Source: DASZBR01 sp033763845 (GTDB taxonomy: Bacteria > Pseudomonadota > Gammaproteobacteria > DASZBR01). From it: 14,028 nucleotides of DNA. The notes below the pieces were generated by a model, which saw nothing but the letters and a program-made list of their open reading frames with translations, had not been told where the DNA came from and searched no databases. Positions 7,460-12,796 of the stretch are shown one piece after another. Numbering within the stretch: position 1 is the first letter of the stretch; each line of letters begins with the position of its first letter. The translations under genes were made by a program, and so were the position numbers. The DNA lies in assembly GCA_033763845.1 (NCBI GenBank), contig JANRJR010000057.1:1-14028 (forward strand). The letters are read 5' to 3'.

Positions 7460-7750
7460 ATGGAATTTGTGATTGGCATCTATAGCGCACCTGGAAGTTC
7501 AGGTGCGCAAGCGGCTTACCGATTTATCCTATCTCTTTTGAAAAAAAATCACGGGATCTCTCAGATCTTTTTTTATGAACAAGGTATTGCTCATGCGGAT
7601 ATCTCATCAGATTTTTTAAACTTAAATGTGCCATTGGCGATTTGCAGCACCTTAAAACCAATACCTGCTCAAAAAAAAATAAAACCGTTAAGTCTAACAC
7701 AATATATTCACGCTATTTTAAATGCAGACCGCCATGTCATCTTCCGGTAA
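7460..7750 (+). CDS. tusD: TusD/DsrE-like sulfur-relay subunit (short form)
   Basis: TusD carries persulfide sulfur from TusA towards TusE and MnmA for 2-thiouridine synthesis in tRNA. This 96-residue protein keeps the DsrE-fold signature: an N-terminal strand, GSSGAQAAYRF, IFFYEQGIAHA, then a strand ending in NVPLAICSTL. Cys62 in that strand aligns with the sulfur-carrying Cys78 of E. coli TusD (N-I-C-V). The C-terminal motif ILNADRHVIF corresponds to the family's final CDRVVQF. It is about 30 residues shorter than E. coli TusD, mainly in the loops before and after the cysteine strand. It lacks an obvious ribosome binding site, starting 4 nt after the yccA stop, so translation is probably coupled. 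It overlaps the tusC start. Confidence 0.75.
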   Translation: MEFVIGIYSAPGSSGAQAAYRFILSLLKKNHGISQIFFYEQGIAHADISSDFLNLNVPLAICSTLKPIPAQKKIKPLSLTQYIHAILNADRHVIFR

Positions 7751-8057
7751 AGAATTTTATATTGTTTTAAATGATCCCAAACGATTTGAGTTTGACAGAG
7801 ATTATATTCTTGCTGCCAGCACATTAATTGATTCTCTCAATGTTTATCTCACACCCACCTATCAAAAAATGCTGCTAGAGAATCCCATCTATGCAAAACA
7901 ACTCAATGGCCTGAAAGAATTTGATGTCAATCTTGTTGTCACGTCCACACTACCTGCCTCTCCTGTTCAAACCATTGCAAACCCCGCTTTGATAAATTTC
8001 GACGAACTGGTAGACTTGATTGTCAATTTAAACGGTGAGAAAAATGGTCCAGGATGA
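7722..8057 (+). CDS. tusC: TusC/DsrF-like sulfur-relay subunit
   Basis: A 111-residue protein with the DsrF/TusC layout: a first strand (FYIVLND), then DYILAASTLIDSLNVYL where the family has its helix and second strand. Next come a pocket loop, LNGLKEFDVNLVV matching the family's 'KLLGLYDIEQCWV' segment, and a final acidic helix. TusC is the structural partner in the TusBCD hexamer and carries no essential cysteine. This copy has no cysteine at all, consistent with that role. It overlaps tusD by 29 nt from the ATG at 7722. A second in-frame ATG at 7734 is equally possible. Neither has a clear ribosome binding site, so coupling to tusD is likely. Divergence from E. coli TusC is high, so the assignment leans on position and layout. 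Confidence 0.65.
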   Translation: MQTAMSSSGKEFYIVLNDPKRFEFDRDYILAASTLIDSLNVYLTPTYQKMLLENPIYAKQLNGLKEFDVNLVVTSTLPASPVQTIANPALINFDELVDLIVNLNGEKNGPG

Positions 8058-8556
8058 ATTATTTTCTGATCTTGTAGCGAGAGATGAAATCTACGCCTAC
8101 TTGATGTTGATACTGAAGCATTTCGCTTCGATCACAATTTACACCATCGAACCTTACATTACCCAAAACGATGACGTTCTCACAATTCCTGCCGGCGAAA
8201 ATTATAATATCCATGATTACGGTGGACGCTTGGTTGTAGCACCTATTGATGTTTATGCCACACCATTTTTTTCCTCGAGTGGATTATTAAACGCAACCGA
8301 TCAAGCCATCGAAATGTTAATCGATGCTGGCGTAAAAGAAATTGCTGTGTTGGGTGCGGCATGCGCAAAGGACTTTACCTGGGATAAACTTAAACGCTTA
8401 GAAGAATCCGAAAATATCATACTAAAACTCATTAACTATCATCCAACAGAAGCCTTTGAAAAAAGACGCGACGCCGCCAAACGATACCTCGCTGACCAAG
8501 GCTTAAAACTCAAAGCACGACTTAAAAAGACACCACAACCTAACCAACGAGCCTAA
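8044..8556 (+). CDS. Unknown 170-residue protein in the tus cluster
   Basis: I do not recognise the family. The frame also has a GTG at 8035, but GGTGAG (8034-8039) serves better as the ribosome binding site for the ATG at 8044, which overlaps the end of tusC by 14 nt. The protein appears soluble: there is no signal peptide, the N-terminal half has short hydrophobic strands (YLMLILKHFASITIYTIEP, RLVVAPIDVYATPFF), and the middle has alternating helix and strand around AIEMLIDAGVKEIAVLGAACAK. It ends in a Lys/Arg-rich helix and a TPQPNQRA tail. The single cysteine sits after a strand in GAACAK. The position after tusD-tusC is normally tusB or tusE, but it shows neither the TusB pattern nor the DsrC/TusE C-terminal cysteine arm. 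A lineage-specific part of the sulfur relay is possible. Confidence 0.7.
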   Translation: MVQDELFSDLVARDEIYAYLMLILKHFASITIYTIEPYITQNDDVLTIPAGENYNIHDYGGRLVVAPIDVYATPFFSSSGLLNATDQAIEMLIDAGVKEIAVLGAACAKDFTWDKLKRLEESENIILKLINYHPTEAFEKRRDAAKRYLADQGLKLKARLKKTPQPNQRA

Positions 8557-8566
8557 AACATCAATA

Positions 8567-9343
8567 ATGAAATTGTTATTTGCTAGCGTATTTTTATTAT
8601 TATTTTCTTTTTCAGCGTTTGCTTGGAATTCCATGGGACATCGCATCATAGGTGAAATTGCTTACGAACATTTAACGCCAACCGCAAAAGAAAAATCTAT
8701 GGCATTAATTAATTACATGGCAAATGCGTATCCCTATAGTAGTACTTTCCAAACCGCCAACAGTTGGGCGGATTTTTTAAAACTCGATGGCGTTCATACG
8801 TATGACAGCTGGCATTTTGATAACAAACCGTTTTCGATAGATGCCACACCTACTGAACCGGCACAATTTCCCAATTTAGTCTGGGCATTAAATCAAAGCA
8901 TTTCTGTATTACAAAATCCAAAAGCAAATCAATATGAAAAAGCATTTTTCATACGATTTGTTATGCATTTAACGGGTGACGCACATCAGCCGTTACATTG
9001 TATTAATTTTTTCAGCAAAGCCTATCCAAATGGTGACAATGGCGGAAATGCAGAACCAACCCATTTACATGCGCAATGGGATAATGGATTAGGCTTATTT
9101 AACGAACACTGCGGAATTTCATTCTCTAAAGCGCAACGCGCAAAATGTTTCGCGAATCAAATTCAATCGGAGTATCCTGAAAACTACTTTGGCTCACGCG
9201 CCACAGATTTAAATCCACAGGATTGGGTAGATGAAAGCTTTGCCATTGGCCAATCGCAAAAACAATCACGAGAAATTATTAAACAACAATTGGCGTTAGC
9301 GGGTTATCGACTTGCGAATATTTTGAATCAAACACTAACGTAA
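8567..9343 (+). CDS. Secreted S1/P1-type zinc nuclease
   Basis: A 258-residue exported nuclease/phosphatase of the S1/P1 (phospholipase C-like) zinc family, which cuts single-stranded nucleic acids. A Sec signal peptide (residues 1-19) ends AFA, leaving mature Trp1, whose amino group is a zinc ligand in P1. All nine family zinc ligands are present: W20, H25, D69, H83, H134, D138, H144, H168 and D172. In mature numbering the last ones (115, 119, 125, 149, 153) fall on or within one residue of P1 nuclease. The motif HLTGDAHQPLHC and the H-x-x-W-D pair are clear. It should act in the periplasm or outside the cell, for nutrient scavenging or against host or competitor nucleic acid. It starts 10 nt after the preceding gene with no strong ribosome binding site, and ends directly at a GC-rich repeat. 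Confidence 0.93.
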   Translation: MKLLFASVFLLLFSFSAFAWNSMGHRIIGEIAYEHLTPTAKEKSMALINYMANAYPYSSTFQTANSWADFLKLDGVHTYDSWHFDNKPFSIDATPTEPAQFPNLVWALNQSISVLQNPKANQYEKAFFIRFVMHLTGDAHQPLHCINFFSKAYPNGDNGGNAEPTHLHAQWDNGLGLFNEHCGISFSKAQRAKCFANQIQSEYPENYFGSRATDLNPQDWVDESFAIGQSQKQSREIIKQQLALAGYRLANILNQTLT

Positions 9344-9344
9344 T

Positions 9345-9380
9345 CCCCTCTACCTTTTGGGAGAGGGTTAGGGTGAGGGC
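9345..9380. repeat. REP-like GC-rich hairpin element between the nuclease and brkB-like genes
   Basis: Two nucleotides past the nuclease stop, CCCTCTACC (9346-9354) and GGGAGAGGG (9359-9367) form a 9-bp stem with one A-G mismatch around a TTTT loop, followed by TTAGGGTGAGGGC. The arrangement CCCTCTCCC, loop, GGGAGAGGG, then a GGGTGAGGG tail resembles a short palindromic repeat dispersed in intergenic regions of many proteobacteria (recalled, not searched). It is far more GC-rich than its surroundings. Its tail contains GAGG, 5 nt before the next start codon. Confidence 0.7.
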
Positions 9381-9383
9381 CTC

Positions 9384-10166
9384 ATGAAAACATTTCGTTT
9401 TATCACAAATTTATTTTCCCGTTTTTATTACGAAAACAACTGCCTCAGTCGTGCAGCATCATTAGCCTATACATCATTATTATCACTCGTGCCGTTAGCC
9501 GCAGTGAGCCTATCCATTTTTACCTTTTTTCCAACCTATAGACACTTGTCTATTCGCATCCAAGATTTTATTTTCAGTAATTTTATTCCTTCCTCCGGAA
9601 AAGTAATTCAAGATTATTTCCAGATATTTGTAGGGCATACCACAAATGTTTCTATTATTGGATCATTATTTCTTATTATTACCGCTGTGCTGATGATCTT
9701 TAACATGGAAGTTGCGTTTAATTCCATCTGGAAAGTACAACAATCCCGCAAAAAAATATATGGATTTTTATTATATTGGGCTGTGTTATTTATCTCGCCC
9801 GTTTTATTAAGCGCCATCTTAATCATCATGCCCTATTTACATTTAATTTCTTCTTTTCTTCCTCTATTAGCGTCTGTTCTAATATTCAGTTTTTTATATA
9901 TTACCTTACCAAATTGTCATGTCCCACTCCTCTCTGGAATTGTAGGTGGAACATTCGCTGCTATATTATTTGAATTTGCTAAAAAAGGATTTGCCTTATA
10001 TTTGTTTTATTTTCCAACCTATAATTTGTATTACGGTGCTGTCGCCATTATTCCGATTTTTTTGACGTGGCTATATATAGTCTGGTTAATTATTTTATTT
10101 GGCGCAGAGTTATGTTACGCATTAACGCACATCACTGCATTTACGAGGAGATCACCTAATGCATAA
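9384..10166 (+). CDS. YihY/virulence factor BrkB family inner-membrane protein
   Basis: A 260-residue polytopic membrane protein of the YihY (UPF0761) family, about 30 residues shorter than E. coli YihY. Family hallmarks are the N-terminal RAASLAYTSLLSLVPLAAV, the IFNMEVAFNSIWKV segment after the second helix, and the C-terminal YGAVAIIPIFLTWLY block ending FGAELCYAL. About six helices are visible. The family was once annotated as ribonuclease BN, which was later shown to be wrong. The molecular role is unclear, with links to envelope integrity and serum resistance in Bordetella (BrkB). The ribosome binding site GAGG at 9375-9378 comes from the upstream repeat element. The gene overlaps the next lipoprotein gene by 8 nt. 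Confidence 0.9.
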   Translation: MKTFRFITNLFSRFYYENNCLSRAASLAYTSLLSLVPLAAVSLSIFTFFPTYRHLSIRIQDFIFSNFIPSSGKVIQDYFQIFVGHTTNVSIIGSLFLIITAVLMIFNMEVAFNSIWKVQQSRKKIYGFLLYWAVLFISPVLLSAILIIMPYLHLISSFLPLLASVLIFSFLYITLPNCHVPLLSGIVGGTFAAILFEFAKKGFALYLFYFPTYNLYYGAVAIIPIFLTWLYIVWLIILFGAELCYALTHITAFTRRSPNA

Positions 10167-10344
10167 TTATCTACTGATAGGAATTGCTATGTTACTTACC
10201 AGTTGCGTCACTCATACTGAAACCGATGAAAACAACTTGGATTTCATGCCAAAACAATCGCCAGCACTATACTCTCCTACACCTCCGGCCTATACTCAGC
10301 CAAGCATGCCGCATCCGTTTGTTCCCTCGACATTACCCCAGTAA
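10159..10344 (+). CDS. Small proline-rich lipoprotein
   Basis: A 61-residue protein with a lipoprotein signal peptide: a short N-terminus, a hydrophobic core, and lipobox LLTSC with Cys16 as the predicted lipidated residue. Val follows at +2, not Asp, so it would be sent to the outer membrane by the usual rule. The mature part is about 45 residues, acidic at first (ETDENN) and then rich in Pro, Ser and Tyr, so probably unstructured. A GAGGAG ribosome binding site lies 8 nt before the start, inside the end of the BrkB-like gene. No function can be assigned. The overlap suggests it is made together with the BrkB-like protein. Confidence 0.75.
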   Translation: MHNYLLIGIAMLLTSCVTHTETDENNLDFMPKQSPALYSPTPPAYTQPSMPHPFVPSTLPQ

Positions 10345-10364
10345 CGAAAAGAGATGAAAAAAAA

Positions 10365-11054
10365 ATGATCAAAGAAAATTTAGCCACCGCTTATAAAATA
10401 TTAGCAAAATTAGGTTTAGACGATCACACCTACACACATCTTTCCGCGCGCGACGAAAATGACCCAAATACGTTTTACATAAATCCCTTTGGGCTCTGTT
10501 TCCATGAAGTCGAAACTGAAAATTTAATTAAAGTGACATTGGATGGAAAAATACTCGAAGGGGAAGAATATCAATACAACAAAACGGGTTATGTCATTCA
10601 CGGATCAATTTATTCTGCTCGGCCTGATATTCAAGCGATATTCCATTTACATACACCAGACACACTTGCCGTTTCTGCATTGGAAGATGGCTTAATGCCG
10701 ATTAGCCAATGGGCATTGCATTTTTATAATAAAATTAGCTATCACGATTACGACTCTCTGGCGCTAGAAGATCAGCAAGGCAATAAATTAATTCAGGATT
10801 TAGGTAAAAATTATGTCGCGTTATTACGCAATCATGGATTTATTACATCAGGACGAACAATCCAAGAAGCCATGTTTTACACGCATCACTTACAAAAAGC
10901 CTGCGAAACGCAGTGTAAAATTCTAAGCATGGGCAAAAAAGTAGTAGTGCCTTCCAAAGAAACATGCGAAAAAGCTGTGCACGATTTATTATCGTTCGAA
11001 AAAAATTTGGGTGAACGTGATTGGCACGCGTGGAAACGCTGGGTTAGAACTTAG
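10365..11054 (+). CDS. Class II aldolase/adducin family protein
   Basis: A 229-residue cytoplasmic metalloprotein of the class II aldolase/adducin superfamily, whose enzymes cleave sugar phosphates or related compounds using a metal ion. The three metal-binding histidines are visible: H94 and H96 in IFHLHTPDT, and H157 in LLRNHGF. The family blocks THLSARD near the N-terminus and GYVIHGSIYSARPD before the metal site are also clear. In fuculose-phosphate aldolase the catalytic Glu lies four residues before the conserved His of the RFH segment. Here that position is Gly75, as in the adducin-like branch, so true aldolase activity is uncertain. The start has only a distant GAGA ribosome binding site and is preceded by a nine-A run. 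It is the last gene of the plus-strand run and its end overlaps the convergent ankyrin gene by 11 nt. Confidence 0.88.
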   Translation: MIKENLATAYKILAKLGLDDHTYTHLSARDENDPNTFYINPFGLCFHEVETENLIKVTLDGKILEGEEYQYNKTGYVIHGSIYSARPDIQAIFHLHTPDTLAVSALEDGLMPISQWALHFYNKISYHDYDSLALEDQQGNKLIQDLGKNYVALLRNHGFITSGRTIQEAMFYTHHLQKACETQCKILSMGKKVVVPSKETCEKAVHDLLSFEKNLGERDWHAWKRWVRT

Positions 11055-11433
11055 GACGAGGCAAAGTAGGCCTCGCCAGCTCGTTTGTTAATACGTGTTC
11101 GCGTTGCGCAGCAATTAATATCTCAGCTACTTTTCGACTGTTACCATTTAAGGGATTGGCTCGAAAAATATTTTCAGCTTGCAGACGCGTATCTATGCGA
11201 GAACCACTTAATTTAGTATGAATAATATTCGCGTCACGCGCTAAAAGCGCCTTAACGGAATCTGCATCCGATTTTAAAACCGCGAATTCGAGTGGACGAA
11301 CATATCCTACACCCGCGACAAAAAATGTCTTTTCTACATTTGCGCCTTTTTCTAAAGCGGTTTGAACAATTTTATGATTGCCCGTTTTAAGACCAATCGC
11401 TAATTGTGCATTCCAATCTGCTTGAACTGCCAT
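11044..11433 (-). CDS. Small ankyrin-repeat protein
   Basis: A 129-residue soluble protein with at least two ankyrin-type helix-turn-helix units: about residues 9-34 (LKTGNHKIVQTALEKGANVE) and 47-72 (RPLEFAVLKSDADSVKALLARDANI). A degenerate third unit lies near ENIFRANPLNGNSRKVAEILI. Such repeats mediate protein-protein binding. In Legionella and Coxiella many ankyrin proteins are type IV effectors, but this one is small and nothing here proves secretion. The frame could begin at TTG 11454, but GGGAGAG lies 6 nt before the ATG at 11433, so I use that. It begins 25 nt after the CCA end of tRNA-Thr on the same strand, and no separate promoter is seen in between. The last 11 nt overlap the convergent aldolase gene. 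Confidence 0.72.
   Translation of the reverse strand: MAVQADWNAQLAIGLKTGNHKIVQTALEKGANVEKTFFVAGVGYVRPLEFAVLKSDADSVKALLARDANIIHTKLSGSRIDTRLQAENIFRANPLNGNSRKVAEILIAAQREHVLTNELARPTLPRPKF
11057..11075. other. GC-rich hairpin at the convergent gene ends
   Basis: CGAGGC (11057-11062) and GCCTCG (11070-11075) form a perfect 6-bp stem with a 7-nt loop, starting 2 nt after the aldolase stop codon and lying inside the ankyrin coding region. No U-tract follows on the plus strand, so it would be at most a weak terminator or mRNA 3' end stabiliser for the plus-strand run. It is the only candidate 3' structure I see for that operon. Confidence 0.35.
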
Positions 11434-11458
11434 GACAACTCTCCCTGTTAACAAAATT

Positions 11459-11534
11459 TGGTGCTGACGCTCAGATTCGAACTGAGGACCTACTGATTAC
11501 AAATCAGTTGCTCTACCAGCTGAGCTACGCCAGC
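11459..11534 (-). tRNA. tRNA-Thr (anticodon UGU)
   Basis: A 76-nt tRNA on the minus strand with encoded CCA (11459-11461). The acceptor GCTGGCG (11528-11534) pairs with CGTCAGC including one G-T pair, followed by discriminator A. The anticodon stem ACTGA/TCAGT closes the loop TTTGTAA, giving anticodon UGU (11499-11501). The D-arm (AGCTCAGCTGGTAGAGC) and T-arm (GTTCGAATC) are standard. Confidence 0.97.
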
Positions 11535-11536
11535 CC

Positions 11537-11556
11537 GCAAAAAAATCCTTTTTTGC
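11537..11556 (-). other. Hairpin in the 5' leader of tRNA-Thr
   Basis: A perfect 8-bp inverted repeat, GCAAAAAA / TTTTTTGC with a 4-nt loop, ends 2 nt before the mature tRNA-Thr 5' end. If transcription starts near 11559, this is nearly the whole precursor leader, so it would be removed by RNase P. It also follows the stop of the upstream gene and could act weakly on that gene's 3' end, but no U-tract follows it. Confidence 0.45.
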
Positions 11557-11565
11557 AAGCCGGCG

Positions 11566-11594
11566 ATTCTAGCCTTAATTGCGTTCTCTCTCAA
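11566..11594 (-). promoter_or_regulatory. Sigma-70-type promoter for tRNA-Thr
   Basis: On the minus strand, TTGAGA (11589-11594) and TAGAAT (11566-11571) are separated by exactly 17 nt, five of six matches at each box. The predicted start is near 11559, about 25 nt before the tRNA. The -35 and part of the spacer lie inside the last codons of the upstream gene. A GC-rich stretch (GCCGGC) follows the -10, as is common for stable-RNA promoters. Confidence 0.65.
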
Positions 11595-12045
11595 GCGCTC
11601 TTAAATCCCAAACAGACGGATTGTACCCATAAATAATACTGCTGTTTAACGTCATCGTTGGTTTCAACTCACGTTGGAAACCTTGTAGTTCGTCATAGCG
11701 GTATTTTTCACCGGTACTTGTTTTCAGCGCTTTGATTTTCGGGGTGTATCCTCGATTGAGGTATACAGCACCATCTTGCATACGATATGAGATAGCCTCT
11801 GCCTCGACTTCGATTTCAAGATAGTACTCATCTTTCTTTAAGCGTGCCTTGGCAAGCGCCTCATCTTCAAACACTTCGCCAGCGAGGGAATCGTTGTAGC
11901 CTGCATCTTTGAATTCCTTCAAAGTTTGCATTGCCAAACATTTCGAGAAACCAGCTTCATGAAAATGATGAGCTCTATTCATCGTTTGATGGTTAACTAA
12001 GTATAATTTTCGTATAAATGATGTTGGTATTGATAAAGTTGCCAT
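11575..12045 (-). CDS. Unknown 156-residue protein
   Basis: I do not recognise this protein. The frame is open upstream to 12177. However, a near-perfect AAGGAGG ribosome binding site (12053-12059) sits 7 nt before the ATG at 12045, so the protein begins MATLSIPTSF. It is soluble with no signal peptide. It has a His-rich N-terminal helix (NRAHHFHEAGFSKC), an acidic helix-forming middle (EVFEDEALAKARLKKDEYYLEIEVEAEA) and a C-terminal part with strands and several Tyr residues (IIYGYNPSVWDLRALE). The very strong ribosome binding site suggests high expression. It is divergent from the OmpA-type lipoprotein gene and followed by the tRNA-Thr promoter, which lies in its 3' end. Confidence 0.72.
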   Translation of the reverse strand: MATLSIPTSFIRKLYLVNHQTMNRAHHFHEAGFSKCLAMQTLKEFKDAGYNDSLAGEVFEDEALAKARLKKDEYYLEIEVEAEAISYRMQDGAVYLNRGYTPKIKALKTSTGEKYRYDELQGFQRELKPTMTLNSSIIYGYNPSVWDLRALERERN

Positions 12046-12180
12046 GGTACATCCTCCTTGTATAGCACGTCCCATTCCTTGAGACATGCACAAGGTACCA
12101 TAGAGCGTCAAAAATCGTCTATCAGCCATCACCGTCAATTTTTGTAAGCCATCGACCATATGCCCGGGAAAGCCCATTCT

Positions 12181-12214
12181 AGCGGGGGACTCCCCCCATT
12201 GCGTTTGACCCGCT
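12181..12214. promoter_or_regulatory. Nested inverted repeats at the divergent promoter
   Basis: GGGGGA-C-TCCCCC (12184-12196) is a 13-nt perfect inverted repeat. Around and partly over it, AGCGGG (12181-12186) pairs with CCCGCT (12209-12214). The right arm lies in the spacer of the plus-strand promoter and the left arms lie just upstream of the -35. This placement suits an operator, but the binding protein is unknown. Confidence 0.4.
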
Positions 12215-12226
12215 AATAGCTATAAT
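12199..12226 (+). promoter_or_regulatory. Promoter for the OmpA-type lipoprotein and putA
   Basis: A consensus TATAAT (12221-12226) lies 36 nt before the start codon, with TTGCGT (12199-12204) 16 nt upstream as a partial -35. The predicted start is near 12233. TTGACC at 12205-12210 is a better -35 match, but only 10 nt from this -10. Confidence 0.5.
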
Positions 12227-12248
12227 CCCTATTCCTTATATATATTAG

Positions 12249-12260
12249 GTGAGGACTCAC
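12249..12260 (+). promoter_or_regulatory. Ribosome binding site in a small GGA-loop hairpin (CsrA-like site)
   Basis: GTGAGGACTCAC can fold with a GTGA/TCAC stem and GGAC loop, presenting the Shine-Dalgarno AGGA just 2 nt before the lipoprotein start codon. A GGA in a hairpin loop overlapping the ribosome binding site is the classical arrangement for CsrA/RsmA repression. The stem is only 4 bp, so this is suggestive. Confidence 0.4.
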
Positions 12261-12262
12261 TG

Positions 12263-12790
12263 ATGAAAGTACGTTGGATAGGACTCGGCATTATGGGAGC
12301 TGCACTCGTATTAACCAGCTGCAGTAAAAAAGAAGAAGCTGTTTATCGCACTGTCCCACCCAAACCTTGCATCGTGTCGACCGGTCTTCCTGATAGCCCC
12401 ATGGGCAGACTAGGAATTCAGACCATTCAAATTGGCAACAACGTCCGTGTAGTCATCCCGACTGATGGGATTTTTAGAAGTCGCGGCACTGAAATTAAAA
12501 CCAGTGCTTACCCAGCGTTAAACGACCTCGCTATTTTTCTTTCAGAATATCCTAACCGCCGAATGGTCGTCACTGGTCACACGGATGAGTTAGGCACCTT
12601 TGCGCGCGATCAACGATTATCTGAACACCAGGCACAAAGCTTAATTACGTATTTATGGACACAAGGCATTCATCACGAATGTTTAACACCGATTGGCATG
12701 GGTAAAGATGAAAACTTTACTGTTGCATCTAATCGCTCTCTTAATGGAAAAGCTGCTAACCGTCGTCTAGAAATTAATTTTAGAGTTTAA
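12263..12790 (+). CDS. OmpA-family peptidoglycan-binding lipoprotein (possibly DotK/IcmN-like)
   Basis: A 175-residue lipoprotein with a signal peptide ending in lipobox LTSC (Cys20), Ser at +2 (outer-membrane retention by the usual rule), a short Pro-rich linker and an OmpA C-terminal domain (about 55-175). Key features of the peptidoglycan-binding pocket are visible: TGHTDELG with Asp108, RLSEHQAQSL, GMGK and the terminal NGKAANRRLEINF. It would anchor the outer membrane to the cell wall. A generic Pal-like role fits. The pre-domain segment GIQTIQIGNNVRVVIPTD also resembles my memory of DotK/IcmN, an OmpA-type lipoprotein of type IVB secretion systems, but no other dot/icm gene is in the window. 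Extra cysteines at 36 and 140 could pair. GAGGA lies 7 nt before the start. putA follows 6 nt downstream. Confidence 0.85.
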   Translation: MKVRWIGLGIMGAALVLTSCSKKEEAVYRTVPPKPCIVSTGLPDSPMGRLGIQTIQIGNNVRVVIPTDGIFRSRGTEIKTSAYPALNDLAIFLSEYPNRRMVVTGHTDELGTFARDQRLSEHQAQSLITYLWTQGIHHECLTPIGMGKDENFTVASNRSLNGKAANRRLEINFRV

Positions 12791-12796
12791 TTTTCC

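Larger units (their letters stand above)
12046..12262. other. Divergent intergenic region between the unknown gene and the OmpA-type lipoprotein gene
   Basis: 217 bp, the longest non-coding stretch in the window. Its right third holds the plus-strand promoter and nested inverted repeats. The left two thirds is an open reading extension of the 156-residue gene without its own ribosome binding site, so I read it as a long 5' leader. I found no convincing -35/-10 pair for the minus-strand gene. Confidence 0.6.

Noticed and set aside
11537..11556. Intrinsic terminator for the 156-residue protein gene
   Set aside because: The stem is mainly A-T and is followed by GG and the tRNA, not by a U-tract; the tRNA promoter lies just upstream, so it is better read as the tRNA leader.
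12205..12226. TTGACC as the -35 for TATAAT
   Set aside because: The spacing is only 10 nt, too short for a sigma-70 promoter; TTGCGT at 16 nt is the more plausible -35.
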